Below are positions 6,801 to 9,480 of a stretch of DNA of 9,480 bases, piece by piece. Position numbers and translations under genes: made by a program. How positions within the stretch are numbered: the stretch's first letter is position 1; the number at the start of each line of letters is the position of its first letter. The DNA is from Prolixibacteraceae bacterium. GTDB taxonomy: Bacteria; Bacteroidota; Bacteroidia; Bacteroidales; Prolixibacteraceae. Below the pieces are notes generated by a model. The model saw only the letters and a list, made by a program, of their open reading frames with translations, was not told the DNA's origin and did no database searches. The stretch is taken from assembly GCA_016930735.1 (NCBI GenBank), contig JAFGGF010000038.1, positions 1-9,480 on the forward strand. The letters are read 5' to 3'.

Positions 6801-8415
6801 GGTATTGATTTATATACCCATTATAATTGCAGTAACCATGGCAGCCGGGATTTTCCTGGGGAATTCCCTGAAAAGGAACAGCCAGGTAAGTTACTCCGGA
6901 TTTAATATGGGTACCCCGAATAAAATAGGCACAATACTAAGCCTGGTAGAACAAGGATATGTCGACAGTGTAAACATTTCAGACATTGTAGAAAAAACTA
7001 TCCCGGAAATCCTGAAAAATCTTGATCCTCATACTGTTTACATACCGGCCAGGAATATGCAGGAAGTCAGGGAGGAAATGCAGGGGAATTTTTCCGGGAT
7101 CGGGGTTCAGTTTTCCATTCAGGAAGATACCGTGAGAGTGGTTGATGTAGTAGCCAACGGCCCTTCATTTAATGTCGGACTGCAGGATGGCGACCGGATT
7201 GTTACGGTAAACGACAGTATAATTGCCGGTGTTGAAATCAGAAACGATGAGGTACTCAAATTACTGAAAGGTGAAAAGGGGAGTAAAGTCAATGTTGGAA
7301 TTATCCGGTCGGGAGTTGATGAAATGCTGAATTTTGAAATAATCAGGGGCGACATACCTATTTACAGTGTTGATGTTTCTTATATGGTAAATGAAGAAAC
7401 AGGCTATATAAAAATAACACGTTTTGCCGAAACTACTTATGATGAATTTATGGATGGTGTCCGTAAATTAATGAACCATGGAGCCCAAAAAATTATTATT
7501 GACTTACGGAGTAATGTTGGCGGATACCTTACATCTGTTTTACGAATGGTAGATGAATTTCTGGAAAAAGACGAACCCATTTTATATACACTTGGAGTCA
7601 ACCAGCCTAAAAAGACCTACAATGCCTCAGCAAGGAATTCCTTAGCTGGCCTGGGAGTCTATATTTTAATCGACGAACAGACTGCTTCTGCAAGCGAAAT
7701 ACTGGCCGGGGCTATGCAGGATAACGACAGGGGCCTGATTATTGGCAGGCGGTCGTTTGGAAAAGGGCTCGTACAGGAACAAATACCCCTGACCGATGGT
7801 TCTGCCCTCAGATTAACTATTGCAAGATATTATACGCCCAGTGGAAGAAGCATTCAAAAACCCTACAATGAAGGAAGGGAAAAATATTATGAAGAACTTT
7901 ATGACCGTATGTACCATGGTGAATTTATAGATGTTGACAGCATAACAGTTGCCGATTCGTTAAAATATAAAACCAAAAGTGGCCGCATTGTTTATGGCGG
8001 AGGGGGAATAATTCCTGATATTTTTGTCCCTGCTGACACAACCGGTATTTCTGAGTATCTGGCCAGGCTTACAAACAGGGGAATTATTTACCAGTTTGCC
8101 TATTTTTACGCCGACCACCACAGAAGTGAATTAAGTGAATTTTCAAATGCTGATCAGATAGAAAATTACCTCGATAAAAACAACATTCTGAATGAATTAC
8201 TTGAATATGCCAGGGGAAAAGGAGTACCGACTGACAAATCCGGATTAAAAGAATCGGAGTTAATTATTAAAACACAGGCCAAGGCTTATATTGCAAGGAA
8301 TATAATTGGCGAAGAAGGATTTTACCCGATTATCAAACAAATTGACAATACACTTTTAAAAGCCATTGAAGTAACAAAACAAAACCTGTTGGTTGAAAAT
8401 GTGCACCGGAATTAG
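6790..8415 (+). CDS. C-terminal processing protease, S41 family (CtpA/Prc type)
   Basis: This serine protease of family S41 is 541 residues long and trims or degrades envelope proteins from their C-termini. An N-terminal hydrophobic segment (about 4-25) acts as signal or membrane anchor, placing the enzyme in the periplasm. A helical region (about 38-95) precedes the PDZ domain (about 100-180; GIGVQF, GLQDGDRIVTV). The peptidase core (about 195-408) contains the Ser-Lys-Gln centre: S300 in TASASEIL, K325 in SFGKG and Q329. The spacing of 25 and 4 residues equals that of E. coli Prc S430/K455/Q459. GGIIPDIFVP closes the core, and a helical C-terminal domain (about 410-541) follows, as is usual in Bacteroidota. 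The start codon lies inside the deaminase gene (ATGA-type 11-nt overlap), implying translational coupling. Its stop overlaps the convergent methyltransferase stop by 4 nt. Substrates are unknown. Confidence 0.95.
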   Translation: MKNKVLIYIPIIIAVTMAAGIFLGNSLKRNSQVSYSGFNMGTPNKIGTILSLVEQGYVDSVNISDIVEKTIPEILKNLDPHTVYIPARNMQEVREEMQGNFSGIGVQFSIQEDTVRVVDVVANGPSFNVGLQDGDRIVTVNDSIIAGVEIRNDEVLKLLKGEKGSKVNVGIIRSGVDEMLNFEIIRGDIPIYSVDVSYMVNEETGYIKITRFAETTYDEFMDGVRKLMNHGAQKIIIDLRSNVGGYLTSVLRMVDEFLEKDEPILYTLGVNQPKKTYNASARNSLAGLGVYILIDEQTASASEILAGAMQDNDRGLIIGRRSFGKGLVQEQIPLTDGSALRLTIARYYTPSGRSIQKPYNEGREKYYEELYDRMYHGEFIDVDSITVADSLKYKTKSGRIVYGGGGIIPDIFVPADTTGISEYLARLTNRGIIYQFAYFYADHHRSELSEFSNADQIENYLDKNNILNELLEYARGKGVPTDKSGLKESELIIKTQAKAYIARNIIGEEGFYPIIKQIDNTLLKAIEVTKQNLLVENVHRN

Positions 8416-9062
8416 TTTTTCTTTTCTGCAAGAACCGCACTAAAGTAGAATTCCTTGTCCAGCTCTTTATTGTAATAAGCCAGGAAGGTTTTTTCTTTCA
8501 GTTTTCTGAAATTATTTTCCTTAAGAAGGTTTGAAATGTATTCCTTTTTATGTTTGAAAGTAGTAACACCGGTTTCGGTAATCATTTGCCATATACCCGG
8601 TTCTGTTTCTTTATATCCTGACAAATCCTTTGCCGATTCATAAGTAAATGCATAAATGCCACTTGGTTTTAATATTTCTGAAATCTTTATAAAAAGAAGA
8701 TCAATAGGATGAACCAAATGAAACAAAGCGTTGGAAATAACCATATCAAAACTCTGTTTTTCAAAAGGGAGTTCCATAGTTTCAATATTTATCTGACACA
8801 GGTTTTCAGTTATTTTTTTTAACCTGCAAACCCTGATCATTTCTAGACTTGCATCAACACCGGTAATTTTTATTCCTGCATTTTTAAAAGGAAACGCGCT
8901 GGCTCCGGTTCCAATTCCAAGGTCAAGTAACGCCTGCCCTGGTTGAATATATTCCTTACAGAGGTTAAATAAAACTTCAGGACCAGTCCAGTTATTTTTT
9001 GTAACCTGGCTGTCGTAATCATCGGCAAATCTATCGGCCAGTTGAATGTTTTTTTCGGGCAT
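8412..9062 (-). CDS. Class I SAM-dependent methyltransferase
   Basis: This 216-residue protein has the Rossmann fold of small-molecule methyltransferases (Methyltransf_11/25 group). Motif I is LLDLGIGTG (45-53), which holds the S-adenosylmethionine carboxyl end. D70 in ITGVDAS is the ribose-binding acidic residue of motif II. Motif IV is FDMVISNALFHLV (105-117), followed by LKPSGIYAFTYES as motif VI. The N-terminal RFADDYDSQV is common in this group. The acceptor substrate cannot be told from the sequence; nothing marks it as UbiE/MenG. It is complete and transcribed leftwards from 9062, 61 nt downstream of nadA, so it may be on the nadA transcript or use its own promoter with a TATTTTTG box. 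Its last 4 nt overlap the end of the convergent protease gene. Confidence 0.88.
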   Translation of the reverse strand: MPEKNIQLADRFADDYDSQVTKNNWTGPEVLFNLCKEYIQPGQALLDLGIGTGASAFPFKNAGIKITGVDASLEMIRVCRLKKITENLCQINIETMELPFEKQSFDMVISNALFHLVHPIDLLFIKISEILKPSGIYAFTYESAKDLSGYKETEPGIWQMITETGVTTFKHKKEYISNLLKENNFRKLKEKTFLAYYNKELDKEFYFSAVLAEKKN

Positions 9063-9081
9063 AGTTATTTTACTGTTTTTT

Positions 9082-9089
9082 CAAAAATA
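9082..9089 (-). promoter_or_regulatory. Possible -7 box for the methyltransferase gene
   Basis: Read on the - strand this is TATTTTTG, an exact match to the Bacteroidota -7 element TAnnTTTG, 19 nt before the methyltransferase start codon. At the proper distance upstream the -33 region is only a T-run rather than TTTG, so the promoter is half supported. It is embedded in a 7-bp inverted repeat, CTGTTTT (9073-9079) with AAAACAG (9091-9097). Confidence 0.35.
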
Positions 9090-9123
9090 CAAAACAGCAC
9101 TCAATTAAAAATCAGGTAATAAT

Positions 9124-9480
9124 TTATTTTGAAATTTCCAGCATACGCTGGATGGGAAGCCTGGCTTTCTGAATGACTTCTTCAGGCAATGTAACCTCCG
9201 GCAACTCGTGTTTCAGGCAAACATACAATTTTTGCAGGCTGTTCATTTTCATATAGGTACAGTCATTGCAGCCACATGTTGAATCAACCGATGGCGCAGC
9301 AATGAATATTTTATCGGGGCAGGCTTTTTTCATTTGGTGAAATATTCCGCTTTCGGTTGCCACAATAAACTTTTCAGAGGTGCTTTTTTGTACATAATTT
9401 AATAAAGCAGTGGTTGAACCAATATGATTTGCCAGCAGCAGAACAGGTTTTTCACATTCAGGGTGGGCAATAAATTCAGC
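9124..9480 (-). CDS. nadA: Quinolinate synthase A, C-terminal part (5' end beyond the window)
   Basis: NadA condenses iminoaspartate with dihydroxyacetone phosphate to make quinolinate, the precursor of NAD; it carries an oxygen-sensitive 4Fe-4S cluster. The reading frame is open from the right edge to the stop at 9124, giving 118 visible residues of a protein usually near 310-350. Two of the three cluster-cysteine regions are visible: HPEC close to the right edge and CGCNDCTYMKMN nearer the C-terminus. ANHIGST and ATESGIFHQM are the conserved phosphate/substrate-binding strands, and the ending ARLPIQRMLEIS is typical. Starting the gene at the GTG at 9361-9363 would remove these motifs, so that codon is internal. 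The methyltransferase follows 61 nt downstream on the same strand. No nadB or nadC is visible; they could lie outside. Confidence 0.95.
   Translation of the reverse strand, partial: AEFIAHPECEKPVLLLANHIGSTTALLNYVQKSTSEKFIVATESGIFHQMKKACPDKIFIAAPSVDSTCGCNDCTYMKMNSLQKLYVCLKHELPEVTLPEEVIQKARLPIQRMLEISK

Noticed and set aside
9073..9097. CTGTTTT/AAAACAG hairpin as the nadA terminator
   Set aside because: The stem is only 7 bp and almost all A:T, with an 11-nt loop and no clean T-run after it on the - strand; a promoter-linked repeat is as likely.
9361..9363. GTG as the start of a small 79-residue gene
   Set aside because: The frame continues to the right edge and encodes conserved NadA motifs (HPEC, ANHIGST), so this codon is an internal valine.

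Overview
The window looks like chromosomal DNA from a Bacteroidota bacterium, most likely a Bacteroidales/Marinilabiliales-type organism. The support is: AT-rich DNA; no Shine-Dalgarno sequences before most genes; a Bacteroidetes-type promoter (TTTG, 18-bp spacer, TACATTTG) before the dCMP deaminase gene; short lipoprotein signals; and family variants typical of the phylum (TPR-like/transmembrane histidine kinase, exported GH2 enzyme, SPOR lipoprotein, NadA with a CxCxxC tail). Genus cannot be fixed from the sequence alone.

Layout, left to right. Bases 1-4740 hold three tightly spaced + strand genes: the 3' part of a membrane sensor histidine kinase, a lipoprotein alpha-acetolactate decarboxylase (43-nt gap), and an exported 926-residue GH2 glycosidase of beta-galactosidase type (22-nt gap). 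A 186-bp intergenic region full of TAACA/TGTTA half-sites then precedes an exported small phosphatase of the tyrosine-phosphatase/BLH (DUF442-like) fold. After a 175-bp gap comes a SPOR-domain lipoprotein, closed by a strong intrinsic terminator (6175-6206). Next is a clear promoter and a two-gene unit: dCMP deaminase overlapping by 11 nt with a C-terminal processing protease (CtpA/S41). From 8412 onward genes are on the - strand: a class I SAM methyltransferase whose stop overlaps the protease stop by 4 nt, and upstream of it the C-terminal third of quinolinate synthase NadA, cut by the right edge.

Functionally this is mostly housekeeping and envelope biology: deoxynucleotide supply (dCMP to dUMP), NAD synthesis (NadA), envelope proteolysis (CtpA) and peptidoglycan binding (SPOR), plus a small accessory block of exported enzymes (GH2 glycosidase, acetolactate decarboxylase, phosphatase). 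No mobile element, CRISPR array, tRNA or rRNA is visible, and no intergenic stretch exceeds 200 bp. I see no convincing undescribed multi-gene system. The most interesting points are the exported acetolactate decarboxylase beside a sensor kinase and glycosidase, the dense half-site cluster before the phosphatase gene, and that phosphatase's unusual P-loop with two cysteines.
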